Positions 1 through 13,329 are shown, counted from the first letter of the stretch. The stretch: 64,000 bases of DNA from Certhia americana (GCA_018697195.1 CM031864.1:21389943-21453942); one strand, 5' to 3'. Notes: generated from the letters alone by a model not told the origin. Translations and numbers: made by a program.

Positions 1-982
1 GAATACAGATTTCAAAACCAAACATGGTACCTGAAGTCAAATTTGATATGGAACTTCTCACTAATGGTTTTGATATATTCAAAGGATTATACTGATCTAT
101 CTTGCTGAAGCCACTTCTGTGAAGTAACTGAAGTTACTATTGTCCCTAAGCTACAATGGATGGTACTACAGCAAAGATCTACAGAAACACCAAACTACTC
201 AAAAGTTGTCAGATTTTCAGATTTTATCTTAAAAACACCCATTGGATCATCATCTTAAAACACATTTCAAAAGTACCTCTAAAAGAACAAACTGCATTCG
301 GTCATGTCAGTAACTATCCTCAGCAAAAAAGATTACTGGGGTAACAATGAGGTTTCTCAGAGGATAAAAGAGGTCCTGGAATGAAATGAAATTCCAGAAA
401 AACAGAGGAAGCAAGCAAGCTCTCTTCCCCAAGCCACCTTTCCTAACACACACATAAATAACAAACCTTCACAAACATAAGCAACATCTTGTCACAGAGA
501 AGCACTGCAATGTTTATACAACTTTTCCACAGAGAAAATATGACAGAACAAACTATATGTAACAGATTAGTCACATTACTAAATGCTCTCAGGGAAAACA
601 CTCTAAGCCACTGGTAGAACTAGAAAGAACAGTCCAGGTTCAACACTTATCTAATAAAATAAAGTATTGTGATTTTTACAACATAGTTATTCTAAATAGA
701 AAAAAAATTGCTTTAGAAAAAGATAATAACTAAAGAGGATTTATAGAGAATGTAAGTAAATATAGCACAATGACAACCAAGAGCAGTAGATATTTACCAC
801 CAGGGAGTTGAGGAGGAAGCTGAATGGCAATGAATACCAAATTTCCCTAACTTACCCCAGTTACAGAGTTAAAAATACTCTGCCAGTCCAGAAGACTGCA
901 GTGTGTCCTGTGTTATTAGTTTTTGTACACAAGTGTGACAGTTTGGAGACTATGCCAATGTCAAGTCCTCAATTTCACAATT
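1..982. other. AT-rich unique DNA, no gene seen
   Basis: No open frame here is long or recognisable and I see no transposon signature. The only structure noted is a small perfect inverted repeat at 123-138 (7-base arms, 2-base loop), which is common by chance in AT-rich DNA. Confidence 0.6.
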
Positions 983-1729
983 TCATTTGACTTGGAAAAT
1001 AATCTTTACTGGACTGAAGCTTTCATTCTCCAATTGTAGCTTGACACTTAGGGAGAGACCATATCTGAAAACCCTGACAGAGAGACCAGCACCCACAGTT
1101 ACTGAATGGCTTAACCCCAGGAAAAGAATGGATTTAGTACCAGGAAAGCCATTAAATTTTCCGAGAGTTTCTTCACAGAAACTTGTTGAAGTAAGAGTCT
1201 GGGACTCCTGCTGCATATTCAGTAATATAAAAATTGCAGTTTCTCTTCCTGCCATTCCAAACCAAATGTCAAGACTCAATTTTAAAGATAATTCCTTTTG
1301 AGACAAAGAGTTTATTTTGCCTTTAAAAACAACAGCCCAGCAAAAAGAAATGTGGAGAGACCAGACCCAAAAAAAATAGCTTTTGGGCAACCTGCAGCTC
1401 ACTTGAGAGGGCAGAGAGCAATACCAGCACTCAACACAAGTCAGGACACCACAACCAAGCAGGCAAGTGTGGCCTCTGAGGGATCTATCCCTGCTGCAAG
1501 GAAACCCAGAGTGCCAGCAGCCATGTATCAAACACAAGAAAGGTATAGCAGACATGAAAAGCTGGTCTGACCATGAACAGCACTTTCCAGACTGAAAACT
1601 GTGAATGGGAGCATGTGCTTCAGTTGTTGTCCAGACAGCAGCATGGCTGCTCTTGTAAAAGACATTCTTACAATTATATTTTGTAGGAACTACCTCATGA
1701 AGCACTTGCACAAAGAAGTTGTCTGAAAC
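983..1729 (-). other. Unusually long open frame without recognised product
   Basis: Reading the minus strand, one frame stays open for about 249 codons, from just after an in-frame stop at 1730-1732 down to its stop at 983. The first methionine codon lies well inside, leaving roughly 190 codons from ATG. The predicted protein is rich in Ser, Leu, Phe and Cys. It shows no domain I recognise, no convincing signal peptide and no repeats. The opposite strand is also mostly open (987-1301 and 1298-1570), which suggests a local shortage of stop-like triplets rather than selection on one frame. Base composition is a little richer in GC than the flanks. It could be an old retroelement remnant, an exon of a long non-coding transcript, or chance. 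I do not call it a gene. Confidence 0.3.
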
Positions 1730-4700
1730 TCATTTTGACTTAAGCTTTCATCACCTCTCTACGAGTATCTAGTTTCATGCAAAATGAACGTTCCCCTTAA
1801 TTTTCTTCATTCTTCCCAATGCAAACCATGTCCCTCTTAGTGTCTCTGTAGCAGATGGGGGTTACAAAAACAATTTGGTTTTGTTGAATTGCTTAGCCAA
1901 AGCAGGAGACGCTGTTTAGAATTTTAGCATGATCTTGGTTTCTTGTTTTCAGAGGAGGTTAAAAATTATGTGCTTACACTCTTATACTCTTGGTGTATTT
2001 CAAACTCCCATTTGAAAAGATATGAAAATCAAGCTTCAATATCTGGAGTGGCCAATCCAAGTGTCCTATTTTAACCATTTCAAAAGTCAACGCTCTGTGC
2101 TTTACGACGTATTAAGTAAATCTTTCTATATATCCCTTATGAAAATTTAAGCTCACGCTCTTGAAAAGTACAAGTGCTAAGAAAAGAGGGGACATCTACA
2201 GGATAAGAAATTATTAGAGCTATAAGAGTTCAGGCAATACTTATTCTCTCTTGGCTTTTTCAATTATGCCAGGTTTGGGAGGAAGGGATTCAACTGTTCC
2301 TCCAGCAGTCCATTCTGCATATAAGGCAGACACAGCCAGTCATCAATAATAAGAGGAAGAGATTTTATGTCTACAACACATACGCTGATAGACTTGGAAA
2401 AGAACTATTTTTTGCTTAATATTTAACCTCCTATGCAACCATGCACTGCTTACAAAAAAATGTCCCAACCTTATTATCAGTGCTGTACAAACAAGAAAAG
2501 GCTGATCAACTCCATTGCATAGCCCTGGCTTGGATGTTTATTGTAAAAATCACAGCAATAATTATAAAAAATACATATCTAATAACTATGTTTTCCCTTC
2601 ACCCTAATTTACGAAGTGCAGTTTCCCAGGCAACAGACTAGTCCAGGGAGTCTGTAGACCTCTGAAATTTCTTCAATCAAAATATGAACCATTGTTAACT
2701 GAATTAACATCAGCTTACACAGGTTTGCTTTTCTTAGCCACCTGGTGTGCGCTGCTCACAAGTAGTCTCTATATGTGCTGCAATAGACACTTTATGTGTT
2801 CAAATCCAGAATAATAATTTGATTTTCTAAGGCAGTAGAAGTCTTTTCCTGGTTAAAAAAGGTATAAAGATGGGTGCACACAGGTTTGTGATCACCCCCT
2901 CTTCATCATCACTCCCTCTTTCCCCACTGCTTTCCAAAGCACACACAGAGGAGAAGAACTTTCACAGACCCCAGATCTGACACCCTTTTTTGGACCAAAT
3001 TGGGTAATATCTTCTGTCCCACAATGCCAAAATCAACCCATTACAATAGTAAAAGAAAAACAGTCAACAAAATGGGGATTTCTGCATTCAGAACCTCTAT
3101 AAGTCTAGCCTACCCCTAAACACACAAATATGCTGAAGAAGCAATTTAGTTACTCTAAAAGTACCAAGTTAAATTAAGAACATGAAATGTCCAAAGGGAA
3201 AACATACCAATTCTGTTAACTGTGCCATCATTCCTGTAAAACATACCTGAGGATAAAGCAGTCTGTGACATGCAAACATATGCACAAATGTGTCTCTACT
3301 TCCAAGTTGTCCTCTGTGGAGAGTCTGAGATGAAAAACTAGGTCTACAGTGAGAAGTTTCACTGCTATATGCCTGTTCCTCAGCTGAGCTAAATGTGCAT
3401 CATAAAGTAAGAAGCTATGTAAGAGCCAGTTATGTCTTCCTATTTTGGGATTTTTTTTTTTAAACACACTCAGAACTTATGCAAACTATGTCACTTAAAG
3501 CCTAATGCATGTCATAATCTGTTTTTTCTTACATTGGTCATGTATCTTCTTCACAGTCTTGCCAACGAGGCAGTGCAAGAATCAGCATGTCAGGGACTCC
3601 TCACAGCAGTGAAATTCCCATTTGGCTCCGTAGGCTGCTGTCTGTCTCCATGCACTACACAGATGGAAGACAAGTTCACAAATTGAAGACAACTTATCAA
3701 GAATCTGAGAGTTCAACCAAACACTAAACACGGATTTCTCTTACAGATCACTCACACATGCAGCCACTGACATCTCTATGGAAAACTGTCAGATATATTG
3801 TCTATTTAAAAATAGTGGTTTACAATAAAACAGAAATCCAGGAAAAGACAATATGAAATAGGTGGGGTTTTTTCTGATTTGTTCTGTTTGCTGTCATAAA
3901 AAATGGAATTTTTTTACTGTTTTTTTTTTTTTCTCCAGATTATTATAAATAGGGGACAAAGTCTGGTACCTGGGGCCATATTTGAATTCATCATCACCAT
4001 CCCAGTGTAAAACCTTTAAATCTGGCCTGAAAGTATATTAATATTCCTGAACCTAAAAATAATCTACAGAAAAACTTTGTGCATCTCAAGACAAGACTGT
4101 ATGATTTCACTGGGTATAAGTTAGAGAACTACTATTTTTTTACTTAACATCTCTGACCAACATCTAGCTCTTGTTCTGTTTTTTCTAGCTATACAAGAAT
4201 AAGAGAATGAAAATTTCCCATCTTACCAGCTTCCCTTCAATGTCAGTAACTTGATGTCTATACTGCAGGAGCCTTGTTTAGAAAGCAGGTATCATAGGGA
4301 CGTTGACACTAATTAGAAATTGCTGCTCAACTTATCTGAAAGCCCCTGTGAGACAGGTTTTTAAGCAAGGTAACTTGTATAAATTTTTTATGTGTAGAAA
4401 GAGACCACTAATATAAGTCAATAAGGTATTTCTTTTTATTCTATGCATTGGATTTTCCCCATGGCAATAGACACCTAAAAGCAATGGTTGCCAAAGGGTT
4501 AAAGGTACAAGAGCAATTAACTGTTCAAATCAGAAGTGTTAGCACACCAAAATGGAAAGAGTTCAAACTTCTGCTGTGCATCCTTTGTTTCTACTGCTAC
4601 AGAGTTCCAGCTTTCCCACTTCCTCTTTTTTCTCACTTTCAGATTTTCACTGCAGAGAACTATAGGAAGAGAATATGTTTTCCTACAGCCATTTTAATTT

Positions 4701-7080
4701 TAGGAACATTTTTATGGTAACTGGATTGTAAACTCAAATTATGATATGAATTCAGCTTTATTGTCAAGAGGCATTTTACACAAAAGAAAAAACACAAAAG
4801 GATTTGTGGATGAGCTCTTAATTCTGATAATGACTTCTTTTGGATTGCTAGGTAGCCCAGGAATATAAAGCAATGTTGAAGTGAAAGGGGAGATAATTCT
4901 ACCTACAAGAGTGTAAATGAATATAACACACAATAACTTTTTACAAAAGCAGGAACTGCTGGAAAATACTAACCTTGGAGAAAATAGCAGAAAAGATGTG
5001 CAAAAGCAAGGCTTTTGGGAACTAATATAGGAATGGCAAGAGGCAATCTTGGAAGGCCACTGAGGTTAACAAGCTAATTACAAAAAAATGTAAATCAAAA
5101 AGCAGTTTATGCAATCAGAAGATCTCAGTGGCCATAGTCTACTGATCTGGGAATTGGAGGAAATGAATCAATGGGAAACATGGAGCAAATCCATGATAAG
5201 AGCTGCACAACTGCCAAGTATACAAAAGCTCTTAATAGCCACAAAATTTAGCTATTATTTCTCTTTCCTTCCTACTAGCTGTGGTCTTCTCATGAGTCTG
5301 TGGTCCTCAGTCATCCTCCAAAGAGGGGGTTAACAGCCTCATTAATTATGACAGCCCCTCTTTTCAGTGCTGTTGAGATCAGTGATACTTTCTGCAGGCT
5401 GTGAGATCATGCTAACAATGGCCACCTCACTGTGACACCAAGCTGTTAATGCTCTACTCCTGTTTCAGCATGTTCACGCCCCATGAACAAACACTAACAT
5501 AGCAAATGCCATCATGATTGCTCAGTGCACTCAGAGCAACTTCACAGGCTCCCTGTCCTGGGAATTTGGCAGGCAGGGAGGCAATCTGGTGTTTATACTA
5601 CATGGCACATGTATGAAACACTTCTCCACTGGTGATGAAGCTAGCAAAGAAGGTCCCAGCTGTTAAGCAAACACATATCAGCTGTTGTACTCATCAACCC
5701 CCTGAATGTGTCTGCACCTCCTTGGATGAACATCCTTGTGCACCTTCCCCAGGCACCCACAAACCCCAGCAGCCTCTCTGAGACATGACTTTGCAACTGC
5801 ACACTTTGTCCCCTCGTTCTGTTAAGCAGCTGACCACTCTTCTTCAGGGAAAAGATGCTGATGGAACAAGGTAGAGGAGCCAGAGAAAAAGGTTCCATGA
5901 TTTCAAGGTGCATACAGATACAACAGCAGGGATGATCCTGACCTCACCACCATGGCTCTGCAATCTGTCACCCCAAAACTGCTTCTGCTTCCCATCCACT
6001 CAGCACAGACCGCGTGGTGTCTGCTTTCACTGTCTCACACACTTCAGCAGTATAATGGTGTAAATTGTAAGTCATATCTGACTGTGAGTAATAAAGGATC
6101 TATCCATAAATAATGAAGACTTTTTTCTTACTGATTCATGTTTTCGTTTAATTCTTCTGATTTAAGAAAGAAAACAAATTTTACAAATTCCTTTGAAAAT
6201 TCTCTGAATTGTATGATATTAGTTGCAATTTCAATTTATGATCCTAAAAAAATATTGATTGAGTTATCGGGGAGACCTAAATGTATCTCTGAAAACTATC
6301 AAAATCACAGTGTATATTAGGCAAGTATACAGAATATTTCTCAGAACACTAGGAATTACTTGCTATGTTGGTCAGTACCTCTGGGGCCCTCTGCAGCTAG
6401 TTATGCACAACATGAACAATTTAGTTCTTGTCTCCAACTCTCAGACAAATTTCTATTTTTTTGACCAACATTAAGCAAAAATATTACAGGATTAATGAGA
6501 CAGAACCCAATGTTAAGGCAAGGTGTATAAGGCCATAGGAGAGACAGAAGAATAATAGAGCAGAGAACTGAACATGGCTCTTCCATGTCCTAAGAATCAG
6601 ACTTAGTCACTCAGCAGAGGTCTGTGAAGAAAGCACTGTAGCTCCAAGCCAGTAAATGAGACACCTCCACTATGGTAATGTGAATCAAACTCCTACATCT
6701 TTCCAAATAAGTGCACTGCTGGGACATAATCCAGGTTAATTTCCTCCATTTTTTATGGAAGCAGATAGGAAAGGTTAAAATTCAATTTCACAGCAGGGCA
6801 GAGAGAAAGATTTTTTGTGCCTTGAAGATTTTTAATAAGAAAACTGTTTCATCCATTTTTCAATAATCAGCATTGCTGAAGCTAATTCACAACAAGGAAC
6901 TAAAAGTTGGTAACTTTTTCAAGGCCACTTGGCTTTCTTCACACAAACAAGTATCCTGAAATACAGGGCAATCTGAATTTTGAATTTGCAGTTCACTCAC
7001 TCGCAGTTGGTTATGCTGTTCAAACAACTGCTTCTCTACATTTCACTGGTGAAGCATTGTGTTGCTTTAAGCTGGCTGTA
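1730..7080. other. Unique AT-rich DNA, no gene seen
   Basis: No convincing coding frame, RNA gene or interspersed repeat was recognised. It holds short T runs at 3451-3461 and 3920-3932. A slightly GC-richer patch at about 5640-5910 is open on the minus strand but resembles no known protein or repeat. Confidence 0.55.
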
Positions 7081-7087
7081 AGATAAC

Positions 7088-7330
7088 TTGGAGGGCACCT
7101 TCACTCTTCCTAACAGACTCCTTTTGCCCCTCCAAACATTGTCTCTGCTCCCCCAGCTTTGTCTTCCCCATCACTTTTGGGGGAGTTTGCAAAGCAAAAA
7201 TAACAAGCTACATTCTGCTAAGAGTCTTGTTGTCCCAGCCCTGACAGCCGCTCCTGGCGCCGCTCGCACCCGGTCCCCCTGCTGCTCCTGAGATCCACTG
7301 AGTCATTGCTGGGAAACACAGCCTCTTCCT
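7088..7330. other. GC-richer patch with a tight CpG cluster
   Basis: A pyrimidine-rich stretch leads into about 35 bases at 7247-7282 that hold five or six CpG dinucleotides, in a neighbourhood where CpG is otherwise very rare. It is far too short for a CpG island. No TATA box, exon or repeat was recognised. It may be a remnant of a GC-rich insertion or a short protected regulatory site. Confidence 0.3.
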
Positions 7331-8173
7331 CTAACACCAGCTGCTCTCAAAATCAACAACAAACTGGAAATAATATTGTCTCCCTTTCACAGGATAGAAC
7401 AGTATTTTCTGGCCAGACCCATTGATTTGTTTTGGTTTTTTTTTTTTTTCCATCCCTCTTAAGGCTTCAACTCTGTCATTCCCTCTCCCTTACCCTTGAA
7501 AACTGAAAACACATTTAAACTGCATTGTCAACTACCAGCAAGAAAAAGATCTCTTTTATAGTTTCAACATGCTAATTTTATAGTTGGGTCAAACTAAAAC
7601 AAAGAAACCCAACAACCTCATCACTTTATCCTAAATCCATATATTTTCATGGATTTCATATTTCTACTTACCTTGAAAAAGCATGTTATGTTCTCCATGT
7701 TTTGGTAGAAATAATTGCCTCTCCACTGACAACTTGTCAGGTTTCAGGATGATGCAATATGAGAAGAATATCTGGAGATATAATCTTCCAGACTTATAAC
7801 AGAAATACTCCTCACAGACCCTTAACAAGCGCAGTGGTACTGAGTGCCACTGCAATATACAATGATAGTAAAAGTTATCTGAGGTAAAAGACTCCCTGCA
7901 CACACCTGAATGCTCTCCTAATAACTTTTAAAGCTATCCATAGTATAAAAAAATTATAAAATATGGCTGCTTTTCACAGTGGTCTTTCCTATTTTAATAT
8001 GAGTCTTCAGCTTCTTCAATCAGATTTTTTTACTATTTTCATTTGGTTTTTCCTTTTTTTCCACTGTCTCTCTCCACCCTTGGTCTTCGTCAAGATTTCT
8101 CTCTGAACCTTTCACTGTGATGATATCAAATACATAACTATGCTGCTGAGAAGGGAAGGATTTAAAAAAATAA
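7331..8173. other. Unique DNA with a T run, no gene seen
   Basis: A T-rich run at about 7436-7450 is the only low-complexity feature. The remaining open frames are short and featureless. Confidence 0.5.
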
Positions 8174-8205
8174 GTGCATGTGCATATATGTATGTACACG
8201 TGTAC
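8174..8205. repeat. Alternating purine/pyrimidine tract ending in a palindrome
   Basis: Thirty-two consecutive bases alternate strictly between purine and pyrimidine, mixing TG, CA, TA and CG steps. The last twelve bases (8194-8205, GTACACGTGTAC) form a perfect palindrome containing the E-box core CACGTG. Such tracts are known to favour left-handed Z-DNA. This looks like a decayed TG/TA microsatellite. Confidence 0.7.
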
Positions 8206-8570
8206 CTATGTATCTGATACCTCCTAAGGTATGCTTCTAGTTGTATATGTGTAAGCAGAGTATCCTCCAAGTTCCCAGATGCCTTTTGTAAAGAACTGCT
8301 GAAGTTCTGAATATTTGTAATTAGGACTAAATATACACAACTGATGTTTCTACATGAAATATTCTGTTCATCAGAGGGACCTAATTTGTTTTCAAGGGAT
8401 AGGAGTCAGCAAGAAAATGCACAGATAAAAGCAAATGAAAAGAAACCTTCAGATCATAATTAGAGGCATGATGTATTCTTTTTAGATTTGATACACACAG
8501 AGAAACCCTTGAGATACTTTCCACATACAGCTTCATAAGAGGAATAGCCAGAGCTCTGCGAATGAGCAGC
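8206..8570. other. Unique AT-rich DNA, no gene seen
   Basis: No coding, RNA or repeat signal was recognised between the alternating tract and the GC-richer block that follows. Confidence 0.5.
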
Positions 8571-8980
8571 CAGCAAGAAAAGAGAAGCATAAGCAGTGTC
8601 ACAGTGCTGCTCCTGGGCAGGAAGCTTAGGAGGTGGCCTGGCAGCAGCTCCCACGGGAAATTCATTGCTTGCAGAGCCCAGCAGAAGTGGCTGCTATGCC
8701 CTGCCCAGCCAGACCCTCTGTGTTGAGGGGGGTGTGCAGCTGCCCAGGCACTGACCTGGCAAGGTGTGACCAGCTGAGTGCAGCTGAGGGACCACAGTGC
8801 CTGTCACCGAGCCTCTGCTGCTGCACGGGACACAGCGTCTGTCCCGTGGAAATCCCTGCTGGAGACAAGGACACCAAGTTGGGCATGGTACAGATTGGGG
8901 TCTGCCACAGGAAGGCAAACTTCACAAAATTCAAAGCCTGTTACCAGCAGCAGAAATGGTTTCGATTCCATGGCTAGCTA
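8571..8980. other. GC-richer block, CpG-poor, unidentified
   Basis: Composition shifts sharply to CAG/CTG-rich sequence with only a handful of CpGs. Several overlapping frames stay open on both strands for 60-110 codons, as expected when stop-like triplets are scarce; none resembles a known protein. It could be an old LTR or other avian repeat, but I cannot match it to one by eye and I see no TATA box, poly(A) signal or target-site duplication. Confidence 0.35.
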
Positions 8981-9934
8981 GATCAAAAATGCTACAGAAG
9001 GTGAATCCCTGTTTCCAGAAGGCCGAGAAATGAGTGCAAAGTGACTGGGTAGTAATCACAGCAGATTTCTAAAATAATGTAATGAACCAGGCCCCAATAC
9101 TGAGCCATGCTGGAGACCAACCTAGAACCGGTGCCCAGTTTAAAAAGTACAGGGTACAGGACAGAGATACAAACAATACAGGGTTGGCAACAGTGATCAG
9201 GGAATGTGCTACAAACCTTAAAATCCCAGCTAAGCCTCAGAAGAGGCTGAATCAGATCTGTTCATTTTTAAAGTTAGAAATTATATAACACCCACCTGGT
9301 TTTGTTTCAGTTACTGAGGCACAGACTATGTAGCTGATAAGAAAGTGAAGATTGTTTTTCCTGAGCTAGACAATTTAAGGAATTGAGCACACAGGTCCAA
9401 GAGACAGTGTAGAAGAATTCAAGTGACTGACTAACAGGAATTTGAACATCTTTTCCTGTCTACCCACAAAGTAGCAGGAAGGCAGAGCTGATAGAGTTCG
9501 CCAGAAAAATGTAATTAGATTCACAGTATTTTTCTCATAAAAGTATCCTGTAATTTAATACCAAAACCCCTTCTAAAACAAGACTAATTTGTGTTATATC
9601 TGAGAACTGATATAATTACTATGTTAAAATAAAAACCTTACAGTGTTTCAACCAAACTTTTTCATCCTTATTAAATAAGTACAAAAACAACATCTTCTGT
9701 TTAGGAAATGCCCATCCCATTCTTGCCAGATTATAGTAGAATATTGAGAACAAATATGTCTCATCTTTTGCTTTTTCTTAAGTGCCTGGTCCTGATCTCT
9801 GCTAGAGAGAGATTTGTTCTGAAAAAGCATTGTCTCAAGAAAGACAATTGGAACATATTTCCAGAAGTTTCTAGCCCCAGTGTTGACTAAACAAGTCCAA
9901 AAATCTTCTAGGAATGAAGAAATACACCACCATC
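8981..9934. other. Unique DNA, no gene seen
   Basis: Short open frames only; no repeat or RNA gene was recognised. Confidence 0.5.
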
Positions 9935-10015
9935 TCTCTTAGTGCTGTACACCCTCCTCACAAAGAAGACTTTTTCTGATGTCCACCTCAAACCTCCCAG
10001 GCTATTCCTTGTTTT
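9935..10015 (-). mobile_element. Possible degraded CR1 LINE scrap
   Basis: The stretch at about 9975-10003, around TTTTTCTGATGTCCACCTCA and the bases after it, resembles the part of avian CR1 3' ends that reads in minus orientation as the 'develop/ment of failure-to-first-strand' coding tail, where the typical wording is TTCTTCCTGATGTCCAACCT. Flanking bases are too diverged for confident alignment and the ends are guesses. It may instead be a chance likeness. Confidence 0.35.
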
Positions 10016-13000
10016 AGCAGCTGTAACTAGTGAGGTGTACTTGCACTGATCACCTCCTTAATTTTTTCCATGCTTAGCCCAAGCCAGGCTCCTGTTGCTG
10101 AATCAGCATAAGCAACAAGCAGACACTGTACGCTGCCTGTATTAAAAGCATGGTACACTCAAGTCCTGCAAACTCTCAGCCTGCAGGAAATCCATCACTT
10201 GGGTGTGGCAGGAGGCAGGTGCTTATAGAATCCTGCCCTTTGGCTTCTCTGTCAGGAGGAGTTGATGTAGCCCAGACTGAGCTTTGGGACTGTCTGGTTA
10301 CAGTTCTGAACTTCAGCCCAGCACGCACACAGAGCATGGTGGTGACAATGGAAACACAGCCTTACCTTTCCATTACGGCTGCACCTGCTAAGGCTTCTCC
10401 TCAACAGTAAAATACACCTTCCATAACTCTATAGCTGTAGCAGGATGTAACAACTGTTTCTGTCACATAACACATTTAGTGTTGGGTTTATGTGCAAGTC
10501 AAGAATGGGGTTACTCAAAGGCTCGTAGTTGAACACTCTATGAATGCAAGCACTTACTGGATCAGCTCCCAAGTGCCTCCTTCATTATCTCCATATCTCA
10601 AAATTATGATTTCCAATTCAGACTGCTCAGTTTCTCCATGCTATTGTACTTCCGGCTATGCCAAAGAGAAGCTTTTCATATTAATTTTAGCAGATGCTTT
10701 AATTTATCCTTTATATTATATTTTATTAATGCCTACTGCACTGGCATCTAGGCAGATGGCCAACTTCAAAACCAAAGTTTTATGGAGGAATTACAAGAAT
10801 AGTCAGGCAAATGGGTTCTTCACAGCTGGGAAGCTGTTACAGTATGGTATATTTATAGTATATAAAAGATACTTGTGAACAGAACAGATGGTAACTTAAG
10901 AAATTACCTGAATTTGGATTTTGTCCTGAATTTCAGTAGGTCCTTGTGAGTTTGACATTCAGCAGTTTTATTCTTTCAATCTCTTTACTTTCTCTTCTAA
11001 CATCACACACTCAGGTTTTCTGAAAAAAGATACTTTCATAAATGTAAAAAAAAAAAAAAAAAAAAAACTTTCAGAAAGGATAAGCAATAACTTGCAAGTG
11101 TTAAGGAATCCAGCAGGTCAGCAGATTTCTTACAGTCAAAGTTATGAACAGCTGCAGTGTCTCCTACAGTTGTGACACAACACTTTATAAACACATGGCT
11201 ACCTAAGTATACAAGTGTGACAAACATATCAGCTCATCACCTACGTGTTTGTTTCATAAGCTATTTGGAAGTAAACTCTTCATTTACAACCACTTAAGTT
11301 CTGAAGTTCAACTCCAGCCTGGGAAACTTTGGAAAATGAGAATGGCTTTTAGAGCAGTTTCCTTGCCAACTGTACCTAAGGTATAGTTTACCCTTCCTTT
11401 ATGAAGTGATAAAGAGGTTTCTACAGGAACTGAAAGCCTTTTGGGATGTGCATTATGATATTTAAGCACACATAGTATTTACAAGTTCATTGTACTAAAT
11501 TATGTACTTTACATTTGCAACATCTAAGTTTATCAGCTGAATTCAATTTCCAGTATCCAATGGGTGTAAGACCCTCATTTCCAGTTGATTTACAAGCAAA
11601 ATAATGTTGGCACTTAAACCTGAAATTCTTCTTCACAATAATTAATCTGTGGCCTGGTGGCCATTAACTGGAGTGCTCTGTGCTGCAAGGTCTCTTTTTC
11701 TTGGCACAGTCTTCGCTTGCAGGTTGTTAGGTCACCTGTAGCAGCAATTTTCTGTATTACAGAACACAGCATGTACAATGCTAAGTTCAAAATTAACTTT
11801 AAACAAAAAAAGGTTAAATGATTTAATAAAAATTACTTTGGTTACAAAAGAAAATTTCTAGTCTATCATCTTTGGTCAATTCAGTAGTTAAACTTTACTG
11901 CTCAATATCCTAAGTGAGCATTGGGCTTTTACACTAGCATAAATAGAGATCAGCGTGTCAGATATTGCATAACATTGGTTTGTTCTGTTTTGTGTATAGT
12001 CACAATCCTTTGCATTAATAAACTGAAATATTCATTATAAATTCTCTCCAGAGGGACCTGTGAGTCTTTTCTGTGGAGCCACAGAATCTGATTAAATGTA
12101 AGAAAATAGATTGTATTTATCTCTTGATTCTCATGAGATGGCTACAAATCCAGCAGGCTTCCCTTACAGGGCAGCTCTGAACTCCTCTAATTCAGCTCTT
12201 GCTTGTTTGGATCAACAACAGATATGTTCACCTTGTTGCATACCTCAATCAACTAACCTGCACAAGGAAGTTATCAAACCGATAATTTATACAAAATTAA
12301 TTTTCACTTGGCCTGTTTTGGCGGTTGCTCGGTCATAAAATCCAACCATACATTAGGATTTAAGGAAAAAACTATTAGTTTTTTGTCATATAATTACTTG
12401 AATGTACTTTTCTACAATGACAAATCATGATTTCTTCTACTGTGGAGCCAGGTCTGGGTTGTATGTCTCAAGCATCAAGTTCTCCTTGAGACATTGACCT
12501 CTTCCCAAAAAAGTTTACCAGGAGCCTATAGAGCCTTGTCTTCATAGTCTCCCAAAGTAAAACATTTGTCTTCCAGTTAAATATGCATTCTACAGAACTT
12601 GACTACACTGCACTGTACTGAAAATATATTAAAACAGTTGCACGCTTTGTAGTTCCCAGAAAGTTTTCTTGACATTTATATATCTTAGACTTACAGCTCA
12701 TTTTGGAAACAACTTGTTTGCTGCTAAGGTAGCTAGTAAGTGTTAGCAGTCAAATTTGGTTTAAATATACAACAGTTGAAATATAGGGTTTAATTATGAA
12801 ACATCTCATATATGTGCATGAGCAAGAATATAAAGCAAATAAAGACATAATGTATTTTTAAGTTTAGCATTATTTAAACTCTAAATTAATTTCAGATTTT
12901 TGCTTTATCTCAAAGGTTAGCCTTCTAAATCCTGATGTTTTTATTCTACTTTCTAAAACAGGAAATTGCTATCTGGAAAAAACTGTGAAACCATCTCAAT

Positions 13001-13090
13001 CCTTCTGCTTCCCTGGCTTGCTTATTGAGGCTGGCTTTTGTTCTCTTTGCGATTTTTTAGCATCCATGAAAAACAAACTCTACTTAGCAC
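10016..13090. other. Unique AT-rich DNA, no gene seen
   Basis: One frame on the plus strand stays open at 10492-10878 for 128 codons. It has mixed composition and no recognisable domain, and a frame of that length is expected about once by chance in a window this size and composition. No RNA gene or interspersed repeat was seen. Confidence 0.5.
11046..11067 (+). repeat. Poly(A) run, 22 bases
   Basis: A pure run of 22 A. No retroposed gene body was recognised upstream and no target-site duplication is clear, so it may simply be a mononucleotide microsatellite. Confidence 0.85.
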
Positions 13091-13225
13091 TAATGAAAAT
13101 TTACAAAAAACAATTTTAAAAAATAAAAAATCCATCCAACAAACAAATAAACCAACCTGAGAGGAAAAAAAAAAAAAAAAGACAATTAAAAAAAAAACAG
13201 AACTCAAAACAAAAGAAACCAAGAA
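13091..13225 (+). repeat. A-rich low-complexity tract
   Basis: About 130 bases dominated by A with scattered C and T, including a pure run of 16 A at 13165-13180 and another long run near 13188-13197. It lies just before the GC-rich block at 13330 and may have expanded by slippage. Confidence 0.7.
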
Positions 13226-13329
13226 CAAATTCTACATCTCTTATTTCCACTGAAATCACTTTGGGCCAAATTCAACAAAGGACTGAAGGACTTGAAAGGC
13301 AATTGCTTCAGGGCTTGTCTTGGATGCCT

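Noticed and set aside
5641..5913. Possible LTR or CR1 in the GC-richer patch
   Set aside because: No TATA box, ends, poly(A) signal or CR1 landmarks were found.
10492..10878. 128-codon plus-strand open frame
   Set aside because: No domain or family likeness; about one frame of this length is expected by chance in the window.
11046..11067. Poly(A) as a processed-pseudogene tail
   Set aside because: No gene-like body upstream and no convincing target-site duplication.
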